Origin: Thermosipho melanesiensis BI429
GTDB taxonomy: Bacteria; Thermotogota; Thermotogae; Thermotogales; Fervidobacteriaceae
Assembly (NCBI RefSeq): GCF_000016905.1
Contig: NC_009616.1
Coordinates: 1,240,001 to 1,304,000, forward strand
Direction of reading: 5' to 3'
Length of the DNA: 64,000 nucleotides
Part shown: positions 6,993 through 16,098 of the stretch, one piece after another
How positions within the stretch are numbered: position 1 is the first letter of the stretch
How the letters are laid out: each line of letters starts with the position of its first letter
The notes under the pieces: model-generated
Databases searched by the model: none
Told to the model about the DNA's origin: nothing
What the model saw: only the letters and a program-made list of their open reading frames with translations
Position numbers and translations under genes: made by a program

Positions 6993-8761
6993 AATATTTA
7001 AATATTTTAGAAGAGAAACTTGAAAGAAAGGCAACTTTTACCGAAAAGGAAGCTTTCACAGTGATGTGGAGTGAGCATTGTGGTTATTCACATACAAAAA
7101 GGTATATAAAACAATTGCCGCTAATTAGTCTGGAATCTGGAAATGCAGGGCTTGTTTCCCTTAATGAAGACTATGCACTTGCTTTTAAAATTGAGAGTCA
7201 TAATCATCCAAGTGCAATTGAACCATATAATGGTGCTGCAACTGGAGTGGGGGGAATAATAAGGGATGTACTTGCAATGGGAGCAAGACCTACGGCAATT
7301 TTGGATTCGTTACATATGCATAAGATTATTGATGGAATAATTGAAGGTATTGCTGATTATGGAAACTCAATTGGAGTACCTACTGTAGGTGGAGAACTTA
7401 GGATAAGTGATGCGTATAGATACAATCCATTGGTTAATGTTATGGCAGCAGGTATTGTAAAACATAAAGATATTATCCCATCTAAGGCAATGTCAAAAGG
7501 TCAGGTTATTATTGTATTTGGTGGTGCAACTGGAAGAGATGGGATTCATGGTGCATCTTTTGCTTCTGAGGATTTAACTGGGGAAAAGGCAAATAAGCTA
7601 TCTATTCAAGTAGGTGATCCATTTGCTGAAAAAATGCTTATTGAGGCATTTTTAAGAATGGTTGAAGAAGGTTTAGTTGAGGGTGCCCAAGATTTGGGTG
7701 CAGGTGGTGTTTTGTCTGCAACATCTGAATTAGTAGCAAAAGGTGGATTTGGTGCGGTTATACATTTGGAAAGACTTCCTTTAAGAGAGCCAGATATGAA
7801 TCCTGTTGAGATTTTGATTAGTGAAAGTCAGGAAAGAATGGCCGTGATAACATCGCCTGAAAAGGCAGAAAGAGTATTAAATATAGTAAAAGACCATTTG
7901 TTGTACGGTGCTATTTTAGGTGAAGTAACAGATGATGGAATTTATCATGCAATGTATAAAGGTGAAACAATACTAAAAATTCCAGCGCAATTGTTATCAA
8001 ATGCGCCAGAAGAAGAGATTTATGATTTTTTTAGTGAATCTTTGCCAAAAAATGTTTCGATAACTTTTAGTGATGTGGATGCATCGCAGGTGTATACCCA
8101 ATACGATCACATGGTAGGAACTGATACAGTTCTTTTACCAGGTTATGGTCCTGCTGTAATGAGGATAAAGGGAACGGATATATTTTATTCACTCCTTACT
8201 CATAGTAGAGCTGATATTGGTGATAAAAGTCCATATTGGGGTTCATTTATTGCTGTTTTAGAAAGTGTTAGAAAGACTTTGTCAGTAGGTGGAGAACCTT
8301 TTGGGATTACCGACTGTATAAATTATGGAGATCCTGATGTTGAACCGATGGGGCTTTCGGCTATGATGAAAGGGTTGAAAGATGCTTGTGAATTTTCAAA
8401 TGTTGGTGTTGCAAGTGGAAATGCTTCACTCTATAATACCAATAAAGGTATACCTATCCCTCCAACTATGGTTATTGGAATGGTTGGTAAGGTAAAAAAA
8501 GTTGTAAAACCTAAAAAGGGAGATATATATTTAATTGGATGGGAAGATTTTTCCTTGGAAAGAGAGAAGATTTTGTGGGGTGAAATTAGAAAACAAGTAT
8601 CTAAGGGTAATTTTGTTATTTCTTCGACTAGATATGATAAATTGACTTATTTAAAAAATTTGAACTTAAAACTTCCTCCGTTAAAACATTCTCCTATTCA
8701 CCAGCTCGTTGTGGTTATAGGAAATAATGTAAGAAGTGACCTTCCTATTAGAAAGATTTAG
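6989..8761 (+). CDS. purL: FGAM synthase synthetase subunit, PurL (small type)
   Basis: The 590-residue protein has the small-PurL features WSEHCGYSH, KIESHNHPSA, the glycine-rich GAATGVGG and VGGEL loops, and two AIR-synthase-like halves. It is at the short end for the small PurL type, and no N-terminal or glutaminase domain is fused. It is the last gene of the operon; purF, purD, purM, purN and purH are not here. Confidence 0.93.
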   Translation: MKYLNILEEKLERKATFTEKEAFTVMWSEHCGYSHTKRYIKQLPLISLESGNAGLVSLNEDYALAFKIESHNHPSAIEPYNGAATGVGGIIRDVLAMGARPTAILDSLHMHKIIDGIIEGIADYGNSIGVPTVGGELRISDAYRYNPLVNVMAAGIVKHKDIIPSKAMSKGQVIIVFGGATGRDGIHGASFASEDLTGEKANKLSIQVGDPFAEKMLIEAFLRMVEEGLVEGAQDLGAGGVLSATSELVAKGGFGAVIHLERLPLREPDMNPVEILISESQERMAVITSPEKAERVLNIVKDHLLYGAILGEVTDDGIYHAMYKGETILKIPAQLLSNAPEEEIYDFFSESLPKNVSITFSDVDASQVYTQYDHMVGTDTVLLPGYGPAVMRIKGTDIFYSLLTHSRADIGDKSPYWGSFIAVLESVRKTLSVGGEPFGITDCINYGDPDVEPMGLSAMMKGLKDACEFSNVGVASGNASLYNTNKGIPIPPTMVIGMVGKVKKVVKPKKGDIYLIGWEDFSLEREKILWGEIRKQVSKGNFVISSTRYDKLTYLKNLNLKLPPLKHSPIHQLVVVIGNNVRSDLPIRKI

Positions 8762-8790
8762 TCCCCCAGTTTTGGGGGATATTATTTTAA
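8762..8790 (+). terminator. Terminator after purL
   Basis: TCCCCCA / TGGGGGA (7 bp, GTTT loop) begins one base after the purL stop and is followed by TATTATTTT. The T tract is interrupted, so termination strength is uncertain. Confidence 0.7.
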
Positions 8791-8889
8791 ATAGAGTAAT
8801 TAAGTCCAAATATTTAATTTGTACTTTAATATGCTTTTTTTTAGTAAAGTATAATAATTAATCGTCAATTTTTATATAACTATGTTTGT

Positions 8890-8898
8890 TGTTATAAT
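8890..8898 (+). promoter_or_regulatory. Extended -10 promoter element before pckA
   Basis: TGTTATAAT 25 bp before the gene, with only a weak AT-rich -35 region (TTTATA near 8871). Confidence 0.55.
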
Positions 8899-8922
8899 CT
8901 TCTCTGTAGAGGGGGAGATATG

Positions 8923-10542
8923 ATGGCAACTAAAGAATATTTTAAAATTGAGGAAATTTCTAAAACCAATCCTATCTTTTCACCCATGCGGATGACGGTG
9001 GAAACTGCCTTTTACAGAAATAACGTAGAGCTTGTTACATCTCCAAAAGAGGCATATAAACTTGCCGAAAGTTCACCTGGAACAATTGTTACAAGTTGGG
9101 AAGTTTATAAACCTGAAATGTTAGGACTTGATAAAGAAACAAGAATTTTACTTTTTAATGATGGTGCAGTTACAGGGAGGTATGCGGCGGGAAGAAGAAT
9201 TTTGGGAACAGCTGATGATAAGAAATATCTTGAGATTGTTAGGGAGGCTGTGTATAGGACAAGGTATAGAAAGATGTACCATGGTATTTCTTTTTCTGGC
9301 CTTTCAAAAGAGTTTATGGTAAAAAATCATATTTTGATTCCTGAGGGTCATGAAAACTTGTTGTACAATTGGATTTTGAATTTTCAATATCCATCTCCAG
9401 AGTACGAAAAGATGTACAGTGAATCGAAAGAATATAGTGAAGGAGATATATATGTGTTTGTTGATCCAGATTGGACACATCCAGATTATCCATTAGGTCT
9501 TGCAATTTTTGATCCAGAGCATAATTGTGCAGCTATTCTTGGGATGAGATATTTTGGAGAGTTAAAAAAAGGAACTTTGACACTTGCTTGGAGCATTGCA
9601 AATAGAAATAATTTTGTTTCTTGTCACGGAGGATTAAAGAGGTTAAAAAATAGTAAAGTAGACTTTGTGGCTGCATTTTTCGGATTGTCTGGTTCTGGAA
9701 AGTCAACTTTAACCCATGCAAAGCATTCAGATTATGAAGTTACCGTTTTACATGATGATGCGTTTATAATATCTACCGAAGATTTGTCATCTGTGGCTCT
9801 AGAACCTTCATATTTTGATAAAACAGCGGATTACCCATCTATCTTTGATGATAATAAATATTTGTTAACTATACAAAACTGTGGTGCAACAAAAGATGAA
9901 AATGGTAATATTGTTCCAGTTATGGAGGATTTAAGAAACGGTAATGGAAGAGCTATAAAGTCAAAATTGTGGTCTCCAAATAGAGTTGATCGAATTAAAA
10001 GCCCAATTGATGCCATATTTTGGTTGATGAAAGATCCAATTTTACCACCAATTGTGAAGGTTGAGTCTCCGAGCGTTGCCTCATCTATGGGAGCACTTTT
10101 AACGACAAAAAGAACATCTGCAGAGAAACTTGATAGTAGTGTTGATCCAAGTGCTTTGGTTTTTGAACCATATGCTAATCCGTTTAGAACGTATCTATTA
10201 AGCGAGGATTATTATAAGTTCAAGTTGTTATTTGAAAAAGGTGTAGCATGTTATATTTTAAATACGGGGTATTTTTTGGATAAAAAAGTTCCAAAACGGC
10301 TTACAATAAAGCTTGTTGAAAAGGTAGTCGAAGATAAAATAAATTGGATTAAATGGTTCGATGGTTTTTATTATGCAGATTTAGATGATTTTGTTCCTGA
10401 CATGCAAGATAAAACATATCTTCTTTCTTTGAAACAATCATTTTTAAAGAGAAAGGATTTTGTTTTATCAAAGGTAGGAACAAGGGATGAATTGCCGAAG
10501 GAAGTTTTAACGGCAATAGATGGTATTATAGGGCTGCTTTAG
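8923..10542 (+). CDS. pckA: Phosphoenolpyruvate carboxykinase (ATP) family protein
   Basis: About 540 residues, the normal length for ATP-dependent PEPCK. The P-loop is FGLSGSGKSTL near residue 253, a kinase-2-like LHDDAF follows at about 277, and a DRIKSPIDAIFWLM block follows the P-loop domain. It interconverts oxaloacetate and PEP at the branch between glycolysis and C4 acids. LHDDAF replaces the usual LIGDDEH-like motif, so this is a divergent member. Two ATGs lie side by side; 8923 is better spaced from GGGGGAG than 8920. Confidence 0.8.
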   Translation: MATKEYFKIEEISKTNPIFSPMRMTVETAFYRNNVELVTSPKEAYKLAESSPGTIVTSWEVYKPEMLGLDKETRILLFNDGAVTGRYAAGRRILGTADDKKYLEIVREAVYRTRYRKMYHGISFSGLSKEFMVKNHILIPEGHENLLYNWILNFQYPSPEYEKMYSESKEYSEGDIYVFVDPDWTHPDYPLGLAIFDPEHNCAAILGMRYFGELKKGTLTLAWSIANRNNFVSCHGGLKRLKNSKVDFVAAFFGLSGSGKSTLTHAKHSDYEVTVLHDDAFIISTEDLSSVALEPSYFDKTADYPSIFDDNKYLLTIQNCGATKDENGNIVPVMEDLRNGNGRAIKSKLWSPNRVDRIKSPIDAIFWLMKDPILPPIVKVESPSVASSMGALLTTKRTSAEKLDSSVDPSALVFEPYANPFRTYLLSEDYYKFKLLFEKGVACYILNTGYFLDKKVPKRLTIKLVEKVVEDKINWIKWFDGFYYADLDDFVPDMQDKTYLLSLKQSFLKRKDFVLSKVGTRDELPKEVLTAIDGIIGLL

Positions 10543-10555
10543 GCAGCCCTTTTTT
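10531..10555 (+). terminator. Terminator overlapping the end of pckA
   Basis: GGGCTGC / GCAGCCC (7 bp) with the pckA stop codon TAG in the loop, followed by six or more Ts. Confidence 0.88.
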
Positions 10556-10556
10556 G

Positions 10557-10565
10557 TGATATAAT
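10557..10565 (+). promoter_or_regulatory. Extended -10 element before the PrcB_C-type gene
   Basis: TGATATAAT directly after the pckA terminator T tract, 20 bp before the next ATG. Confidence 0.5.
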
Positions 10566-10584
10566 CTTTTTTGGAGGTGATATT

Positions 10585-11337
10585 ATGAAAAAGAAAATTA
10601 TTTTTTTGTTTTTATTTCTTGTTTCTGTAGCTTTTTCAAGTGGGGTTATGATATTTAAAGTGGATAAAGTATTGCCAGATGATTTGTTTGAAGTTATTGG
10701 AACAAAAAGTAATACTATATATTACTTTAAACTATTTGATGATGGTGTGCAAAAGGGATATGTGATTAAGGGATGGTATTTTACACCTAACAATTTCATA
10801 GGAAAAACCAACGTAAAAATAATAAGTAGTTTAAGTAGCTTTTTAGTGGAGATTGGTAACGAAAGAAAGGGAAATTATTCTGTTATTCCAACATTTATGT
10901 TAATTTGCCCATCTGATTCAAAAGTTGTATTGGATAAATACGAAATTGATCAAAAAATGCTAAAAGCGGAGATAGGTGATATTGTTATGCCGAGATTTAA
11001 TGAAATGGGTATCTATACAGGTATATTTGAAAAAAAGTTTATCCAAAAAGATATTTTCTCTCAAGATGATGAAATATATGTTGTTATTTCTATGGGGTTG
11101 CGCAAGACAGGAGGTTATTCATTGGAGCTAGAAAGTTACGAAATAAAAGAAAATGAAATTATAATTAATTTGAATTTAAAAAGTCCTGGAAAAGGTGATA
11201 TGGTAACCCAAGCTTTTACAATTCCATCATATAATCTAAAATTGGGTAAATTGAAAAGGGGAAAATATACTATAAAGGTTTTTGTGAGGAAAGGAGAAAA
11301 CATAGAAAGGTTTTTAAAAAACATTGAGGTAAAATAG
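10585..11337 (+). CDS. Exported protein with a C-terminal PrcB_C-like domain
   Basis: A 250-residue protein with an N-terminal signal peptide (KKK, then a hydrophobic stretch ending near VAFSSG). The last 90 residues, from RKTGGYSLELESYEI to SYNLKLGKL, follow the PrcB_C pattern of TGGYS, a beta-strand with many hydrophobics, and a Q...PS/PY strand. That domain occurs in exported proteins of unclear role, some linked to proteases. The first half is not recognised. The stop lies against the ribosome site of psuG, so they are cotranscribed. Confidence 0.6.
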   Translation: MKKKIIFLFLFLVSVAFSSGVMIFKVDKVLPDDLFEVIGTKSNTIYYFKLFDDGVQKGYVIKGWYFTPNNFIGKTNVKIISSLSSFLVEIGNERKGNYSVIPTFMLICPSDSKVVLDKYEIDQKMLKAEIGDIVMPRFNEMGIYTGIFEKKFIQKDIFSQDDEIYVVISMGLRKTGGYSLELESYEIKENEIIINLNLKSPGKGDMVTQAFTIPSYNLKLGKLKRGKYTIKVFVRKGENIERFLKNIEVK

Positions 11338-11348
11338 GAGGTGTAATT

Positions 11349-12227
11349 ATTATAGAAATCTCAGAAAGGATAAGGAGCGCTATAGACAAAAATAATCCCG
11401 TTGTTGCATTGGAAAGTACAGTTATTGCACATGGACTTCCCTATCCGGAAAATTTAGAGGTTTTTAGTAGATTAGAAGAGATTGTATATAGTAATGGGTG
11501 TATTCCTGCAACTGTTGGAGTTTTAAAGGGAAAGGTTAAAGTTGGATTATCGAAAGAAGAAGTTATTGAACTTGTGGAAGATGATCCAATAAAAGTTGGT
11601 ACAAGAGAACTTCCATATGCAGTTGCTCTGAAAAAATCTGCGGCTACCACTGTTAGTTCAACTGCAAGAATAGCAAATTTAGCTGGTATCGAAGTATTTG
11701 CAACTGGTGGAATAGGAGGAGTACATAGAGGTCCCTGGGATGTTTCACAAGACATACTGGAATTGGCTGAAACAAGTATAATAGTTGTTTCTGCAGGGGG
11801 TAAATCAATTTTAGATGTAAAGAAAACATTGGAATTTTTGGAGACGTTTCAGATTTTAACAGTGGGGTATAAAACAGAATATTTTCCAATGTTTTACAAT
11901 GGGTTATCGAAAGAAAAGATTTATAGGGTAGATAGTGAAGAAAAGATTGCAGATATATTTGTACAAAAGAGAAAATTGGGAATAAAAAGTGCTATTTTGG
12001 TTGCAAATCCAATACCAAAAGAATTTGAAATAAGCGGTGAAGAAGTGGAAAAATATTTAGAGATCATTGAAAAGGAGATGGAAGGTGTAAAGGGAAAAGA
12101 AGTGACCCCTTATCTGTTGAAAAGACTGGTTGAATTATCAAATGGAAGGACTTTGAAATCGAATATAAAGCTTCTTGAAAATAATGTTGAACTTGCTTGT
12201 AAAATAGCGCAAAGTTTAAAAAAATAA
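11349..12227 (+). CDS. psuG: Pseudouridine-5'-phosphate glycosidase
   Basis: PsuG reversibly splits pseudouridine 5'-phosphate to uracil and ribose 5-phosphate. Family motifs are VVALESTVIAHGLPYPEN, TVSSTARIANLAGI, VFATGGIGGVHRG and SAGGKSILD. The conserved N-terminal IRSAIDKNNPVVALEST lies before the first ATG/GTG/TTG in frame (TTG 11409), so translation must begin further upstream. A strong TAGGAGGTG (11335-11343) is followed in frame by ATT at 11346 and 11349 and ATA at 11352; ATT 11349 has the best spacing. No psuK kinase gene is adjacent. Confidence 0.88.
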   Translation: MIEISERIRSAIDKNNPVVALESTVIAHGLPYPENLEVFSRLEEIVYSNGCIPATVGVLKGKVKVGLSKEEVIELVEDDPIKVGTRELPYAVALKKSAATTVSSTARIANLAGIEVFATGGIGGVHRGPWDVSQDILELAETSIIVVSAGGKSILDVKKTLEFLETFQILTVGYKTEYFPMFYNGLSKEKIYRVDSEEKIADIFVQKRKLGIKSAILVANPIPKEFEISGEEVEKYLEIIEKEMEGVKGKEVTPYLLKRLVELSNGRTLKSNIKLLENNVELACKIAQSLKK

Positions 12228-12299
12228 AATATTTTAAAGTTAAGAGTTATTAAGTGTTGTTTTCCAAGATTTTATAACTATGACCTTAAAGTTTTTTTC

Positions 12300-12308
12300 T
12301 GTTATATT
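12300..12308 (+). promoter_or_regulatory. Extended -10 element before yfcE
   Basis: TGTTATATT, one base off TGnTATAAT, lies 18 bp before the GTG start. Confidence 0.4.
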
Positions 12309-12325
12309 AAAGAAGGGGTGGAATT

Positions 12326-12880
12326 GTGAGAATTTTAGTAATTTCTGATACACACGGTTCATTGAAAAATTGGGAGAAGATTAAAAATATAGTAGATAGT
12401 GTAGATGAAGTTTTTCATTTAGGAGATATTTTATACCATGGTCCTAGAAATCCATTACCGGATGGTTATGATCCAAAGAATTTGGCAGAGGAATTGAAGA
12501 AGACAAATGTAAATTACGTAAGGGGCAATTGTGACGCAGATGTAGATTTGAAAGTTTTAAATATACAAGAAATGCCAAAGCAGATAATTGAGTATTTTGG
12601 AAATTTGCCCGTTTATTTTTTTCATGGAGAAGTTATTGAAGATGATGGATTTGATTTAATAGCTTTTGCCAAAAAACATGATGTAAAAATAGTTTTACAT
12701 GGACATACACATATTCCAAAAATTGAGGAAATAGAAGGAGTTGTAGTTGCAAATCCGGGAAGTCTTTCACTTCCTAAAAGGGGATTTCCAAAGACATATA
12801 TGATTATTGATATAGATGATAAAGTTACACTTACAATTTTTGATTTAGAGGGGAAAGAGGTGCTTAAGAAGACCCTATGA
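12326..12880 (+). CDS. yfcE: YfcE/MJ0936-family metallophosphodiesterase
   Basis: The 184-residue calcineurin-like enzyme has all metal-binding motifs in order: SDTHG, HLGDI, RGNCD, FHGE, LHGHTHIP and NPGS. Family members hydrolyse phosphodiesters; the natural substrate is unknown. It starts with GTG after AGAAGGGGTGG and its TGA overlaps the next ATG. Confidence 0.9.
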   Translation: MRILVISDTHGSLKNWEKIKNIVDSVDEVFHLGDILYHGPRNPLPDGYDPKNLAEELKKTNVNYVRGNCDADVDLKVLNIQEMPKQIIEYFGNLPVYFFHGEVIEDDGFDLIAFAKKHDVKIVLHGHTHIPKIEEIEGVVVANPGSLSLPKRGFPKTYMIIDIDDKVTLTIFDLEGKEVLKKTL

Positions 12881-13470
12881 ATGGGTACAAAACAATATTT
12901 GGAATATATGAAGGGAAAAAGAATATAAAAAGGTCACAGTTTATTGCAACATTTTCACACGTTGAAAGTGTAAAAGAAGCAAAAAGTTTTATAAGAGAAA
13001 TTTCGAAGAAATATAATGATGCAACTCATAATTGTCCTGCCTATAGGGTAATGGAAAATAAACAAATAATTGAGTTTTCTTCTGACAATGGTGAACCATC
13101 TGGAACTGCAGGAAGACCTATATTGGGAGCATTGAAGAAATTTGATTTGTTAAATGTTGCAGTAGTTGTTACTAGGTACTTTGGAGGTGTAAAACTTGGC
13201 GTTAGAGGACTTATTGATGCTTATTCTAGTATTGTGGAAGAAACATTGAAAGGTATAAAGATTGTAAAACTTATACCAGTAGAGGTGTATAAGTTAAAGG
13301 TACCCTATGAAGTGTATGGAAAGGCTATGCAAGAATTACATTATCTAAATTTTGAAATAATTAATACGGAATACAAAGGAAATTTTGCATACATTACAAT
13401 AAAAGGTAACCAGGAACTTGAGGGGTATGAAATAGTGGAAAAAAAGAAAATTCTTTTTAAGGAGGAATGA
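12877..13470 (+). CDS. yigZ: YigZ/IMPACT-family protein
   Basis: The 197-residue protein has the UPF0029/IMPACT N-terminal domain with RSQFIA, DATHNCPAYR, DNGEPSGTAGRPIL and VVTRYFGGVKLG. A DUF1949-like ferredoxin fold makes up the C-terminal part. The family is linked to translation or ribosome stress, with no settled reaction. It is coupled to yfcE through an ATGA overlap. Confidence 0.9.
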   Translation: MNGYKTIFGIYEGKKNIKRSQFIATFSHVESVKEAKSFIREISKKYNDATHNCPAYRVMENKQIIEFSSDNGEPSGTAGRPILGALKKFDLLNVAVVVTRYFGGVKLGVRGLIDAYSSIVEETLKGIKIVKLIPVEVYKLKVPYEVYGKAMQELHYLNFEIINTEYKGNFAYITIKGNQELEGYEIVEKKKILFKEE

Positions 13471-13473
13471 CCA

Positions 13474-14664
13474 ATGTTATCAAAAAGAGCAAATATTGTT
13501 CCTGCAAGTCCAATTAGAAGGCTAGTTCCGTATGCCGATGATGCAAAGAAAAGAGGTATCCATGTTTATCACTTAAACATAGGACAACCTGATATTGAAA
13601 CTCCAAAGCAATTTTATGAGTATATTGAAAAGTACAAGAATGAAGTTGTTGCGTATACACATTCGCAAGGTATTTTAGAACTTAGGGAGAAGTTTTCGGA
13701 GTATTACAAATCTTGGAACATAGATGTTCAACCAGATGAAATAATGGTAACCAATGGTGGAAGCGAAGCTATAATGTTTGCACTTGGTGTGATTTGTGAC
13801 CCAGGAGATGAGGTAATTGTAATTGAGCCATTTTATGCAAATTATGCTGGGTTTGCAGCGTATTTGAACGTAAAACTTGTTCCCGTGACCACAACACCAG
13901 AAGAAGGATATAGAATGCCAAGTTATGGTGAATTTAAAAAGGTTGTTTCACCAAAAACCAAGGCGATTTTATTTTCAAATCCTTCAAATCCAACGGGGGT
14001 AGTATATACTAAAGAAGAGCTTGAAGTTGTTGCAAAGTTTGCAAAAGAATATAACTTAACGATAATTTCTGATGAAGTATACAGGGAGTTTACGTTTGAC
14101 GGGTCAAAAGCACTTTCTATGTTTGAATTTGAAGATATCAGAAATCAGTTGATTATTGTAGATAGTTTGTCAAAAAGATATAGTGCATGTGGTGCAAGGA
14201 TTGGAACGTTTGTTACTAAAAATAAAGAATTTTACAGTGCAGCTTTGAAATTTGCACAAGCAAGGCTTTGTCCTGCAGAGACAACTCAATATGGTGCACT
14301 TGGTCTTTTGGAAGCAGATGAGGAATACATGAAAAAAGTAATAGAAGAATACAAAATTAGAAGAGATGTAGCTTTTGAGGAAATTAGCAAGATACAAGAT
14401 GTAGTTGTAAAAAAACCACAAGGTGCATTTTATTTAGCCGCAAAGTTGCCTGTTGTTGATTCTGAAGAATTTATAAAATGGATGCTTTCTAACTTTGAAA
14501 TAAATGGCAAAACAACTATGGTAGCACCTTTATCGGGTTTTTATGCAACACCGGGTTTGGGTAAAAGTGAAATAAGAATTGCGTACGTTTTAAACGCAGA
14601 AAAATTAAGGGATGCTATATTGATTATAGCAAAAGCCGTTGAGGAATATAACAAATCCAAGTAA
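13474..14664 (+). CDS. Class I/II PLP-dependent aminotransferase
   Basis: A 396-residue fold-type I aminotransferase: LNIGQPDIETP substrate loop, NGGSEAIMFA, SNPSNPTGVVYT, ISDEVYREF, and PLP lysine in IVDSLSKRYSACGARIG. C-terminal Arg in SEIRIAYVL binds substrate carboxylate. It resembles the aspartate/aromatic type with broad specificity; the exact substrate cannot be set. It begins 3 nt after yigZ with AAGGAGG, and its last codons form half of a shared terminator. Confidence 0.85.
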   Translation: MLSKRANIVPASPIRRLVPYADDAKKRGIHVYHLNIGQPDIETPKQFYEYIEKYKNEVVAYTHSQGILELREKFSEYYKSWNIDVQPDEIMVTNGGSEAIMFALGVICDPGDEVIVIEPFYANYAGFAAYLNVKLVPVTTTPEEGYRMPSYGEFKKVVSPKTKAILFSNPSNPTGVVYTKEELEVVAKFAKEYNLTIISDEVYREFTFDGSKALSMFEFEDIRNQLIIVDSLSKRYSACGARIGTFVTKNKEFYSAALKFAQARLCPAETTQYGALGLLEADEEYMKKVIEEYKIRRDVAFEEISKIQDVVVKKPQGAFYLAAKLPVVDSEEFIKWMLSNFEINGKTTMVAPLSGFYATPGLGKSEIRIAYVLNAEKLRDAILIIAKAVEEYNKSK

Positions 14665-14686
14665 CCCGTGCGGGTTACTTGGATTT
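14653..14686. terminator. Bidirectional terminator shared by the ends of two convergent genes
   Basis: A perfect 15-bp inverted repeat (14653-14667 with 14672-14686) around a GTGC loop. Its two arms encode the last codons and stop of the aminotransferase and of purB, so both proteins end in Lys-Ser-Lys. AT-rich tails flank both sides. Confidence 0.85.
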
Positions 14687-15958
14687 AAATTTATCGAATA
14701 TATAGTTAATATTTCTTAGGTAGTAATTTGAATTAAAGATTTCATTTATCTCACTTTCTAAAAGGTTAAATTCTTTTTTTACTTCTTCCTTGAAAGATTT
14801 TTTATTTTTCCAACATTGAAGCGCTATCTTTTGTACTCTTTTATATGCCTCTTCCCTTGTGAGTCCTTTTTCAACTAATTTTAGCAACACTCTTTGAGAA
14901 TACACCAATCCTTTTGTAATATCAATGTTTTTTTCTACATTTTCTTTAAAAATGAATAAGTTTTCGATTAAATACTTTGTTTTTGAAATCATATAGTACA
15001 ATGTCATTGTAACATCAGGGAACATATAACGTTCAACTGAAGAATGCGAAATATCTCTTTCGTGCCACAAAGGAACATTTTCAAGTGCTGCATTTATGTA
15101 ACTTCTAATAACCCTGGACATACCAGTTAGTCTTTCACACAAAATGGGATTTTTTTTATGTGGCATAGCAGATGAACCCCTTTGTCCTTTTTTGAACGGT
15201 TCCTGTACTTCTAAAGTTTCAGTTTTTTGTAGATGCCTTATTTCAATTGCAATTCTTTCTATACCACTTGCAATTAGTGCAAATATTTCAATTAGTAGTG
15301 CGTGAATATCCCTTGGAATAACTTGTGTTGCTACTTTTGTGGGTTTTAGGCCAAGGTAGGATAGCGCAAGTTCCTCTACTTTAGGATCAATATTTGCATA
15401 ATTTCCCACAGCGCCGGAGAGCTTTCCTATGGAAATTTCATCTAATGCGAATTCCAACCTCTTTATATTTCTTTCTGTTTCGGCACCCCAAGATAAAAAT
15501 TTTAATCCAAAAGATGTAGGTTCTGCATGAACCCCATGGGTTCTCCCAATTGTGGGTAGATCTTTAAATTCATTAGCTTTTTTTATTAAAATGTTATAAA
15601 GGGATTTTAATTCATCTAATATAATTTTAGTTGCTCTTACTAAAGCAAGACTATTTGCTGTATCCACAATATCAGATGATGTGAGACCAAAGTGAAAGAA
15701 CCTTGATTCATCCCCCATTTTTGATGTAGCAACTTTTATAAACGCAATTACATCGTGGTCCACCGTTTTTTCAACATCTAGTATTTCTTCGACGTTAATG
15801 TATGAATTTTTTTGAGCTTTTTCAAAAGTTCCTTTTGGTGCAATTCCAAGTTCTTCGTACGCTCGAATAACGGCAAGTTCAACTTCTAACCATCTTTCAT
15901 ATTGTTTTTTTAATGACCATAAAGATTTTAATGGTTCAAGCGCATATCTTTCTACCAT
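14675..15958 (-). CDS. purB: Adenylosuccinate lyase
   Basis: The 427-residue fumarase-superfamily enzyme carries the signature GSSAMPHKKNP, plus TVDHDVIAF, HFGLTSSDIVDTA and GRTHGVHAEPTSFG. It removes fumarate from SAICAR and adenylosuccinate, so it acts after PurC. It is unlinked to the purE operon and transcribed on the opposite strand, convergent with the aminotransferase. An extended -10 TGTTATACT lies about 30 bp upstream. Confidence 0.93.
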   Translation of the reverse strand: MVERYALEPLKSLWSLKKQYERWLEVELAVIRAYEELGIAPKGTFEKAQKNSYINVEEILDVEKTVDHDVIAFIKVATSKMGDESRFFHFGLTSSDIVDTANSLALVRATKIILDELKSLYNILIKKANEFKDLPTIGRTHGVHAEPTSFGLKFLSWGAETERNIKRLEFALDEISIGKLSGAVGNYANIDPKVEELALSYLGLKPTKVATQVIPRDIHALLIEIFALIASGIERIAIEIRHLQKTETLEVQEPFKKGQRGSSAMPHKKNPILCERLTGMSRVIRSYINAALENVPLWHERDISHSSVERYMFPDVTMTLYYMISKTKYLIENLFIFKENVEKNIDITKGLVYSQRVLLKLVEKGLTREEAYKRVQKIALQCWKNKKSFKEEVKKEFNLLESEINEIFNSNYYLRNINYIFDKFKSK

Positions 15959-15988
15959 ACTTTACCCCCCTTTTCTATTTACATTCAA

Positions 15989-15997
15989 AGTATAACA
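15989..15997 (-). promoter_or_regulatory. Extended -10 promoter element of purB
   Basis: The minus strand reads TGTTATACT 31 bp before the purB ATG, with GGGGGG just before the start as ribosome site. Confidence 0.5.
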
Positions 15998-16032
15998 TTA
16001 AAAAATTTTTATGTATGATTTTTAATGAAAAC

Positions 16033-16061
16033 TTTACAAAATTTGTATTTTATCATATAAT
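16033..16061 (+). promoter_or_regulatory. Promoter and possible operator of the ArsR-CDF pair
   Basis: TTTACA (16033-16038), a 17-bp spacer and TATAAT (16056-16061). An 8-bp palindrome TACATGTA overlaps the start region just downstream (about 16063-16070), where ArsR/SmtB repressors commonly bind; operator function is inferred. Confidence 0.7.
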
Positions 16062-16098
16062 ATACATGTACAATTATTCATATAGAGGAGATGAAAAA

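Noticed and set aside
8920-8922. ATG at 8920 as the pckA start
   Set aside because: It lies only 2 nt after the GGAG core; the adjacent ATG at 8923 is better spaced. The difference is one residue.
15913-16098. Upstream extension of the ArsR-type repressor reading frame
   Set aside because: The extra residues are hydrophobic and unlike the family, run through the promoter, and the GTG at 16099 has a proper ribosome site.
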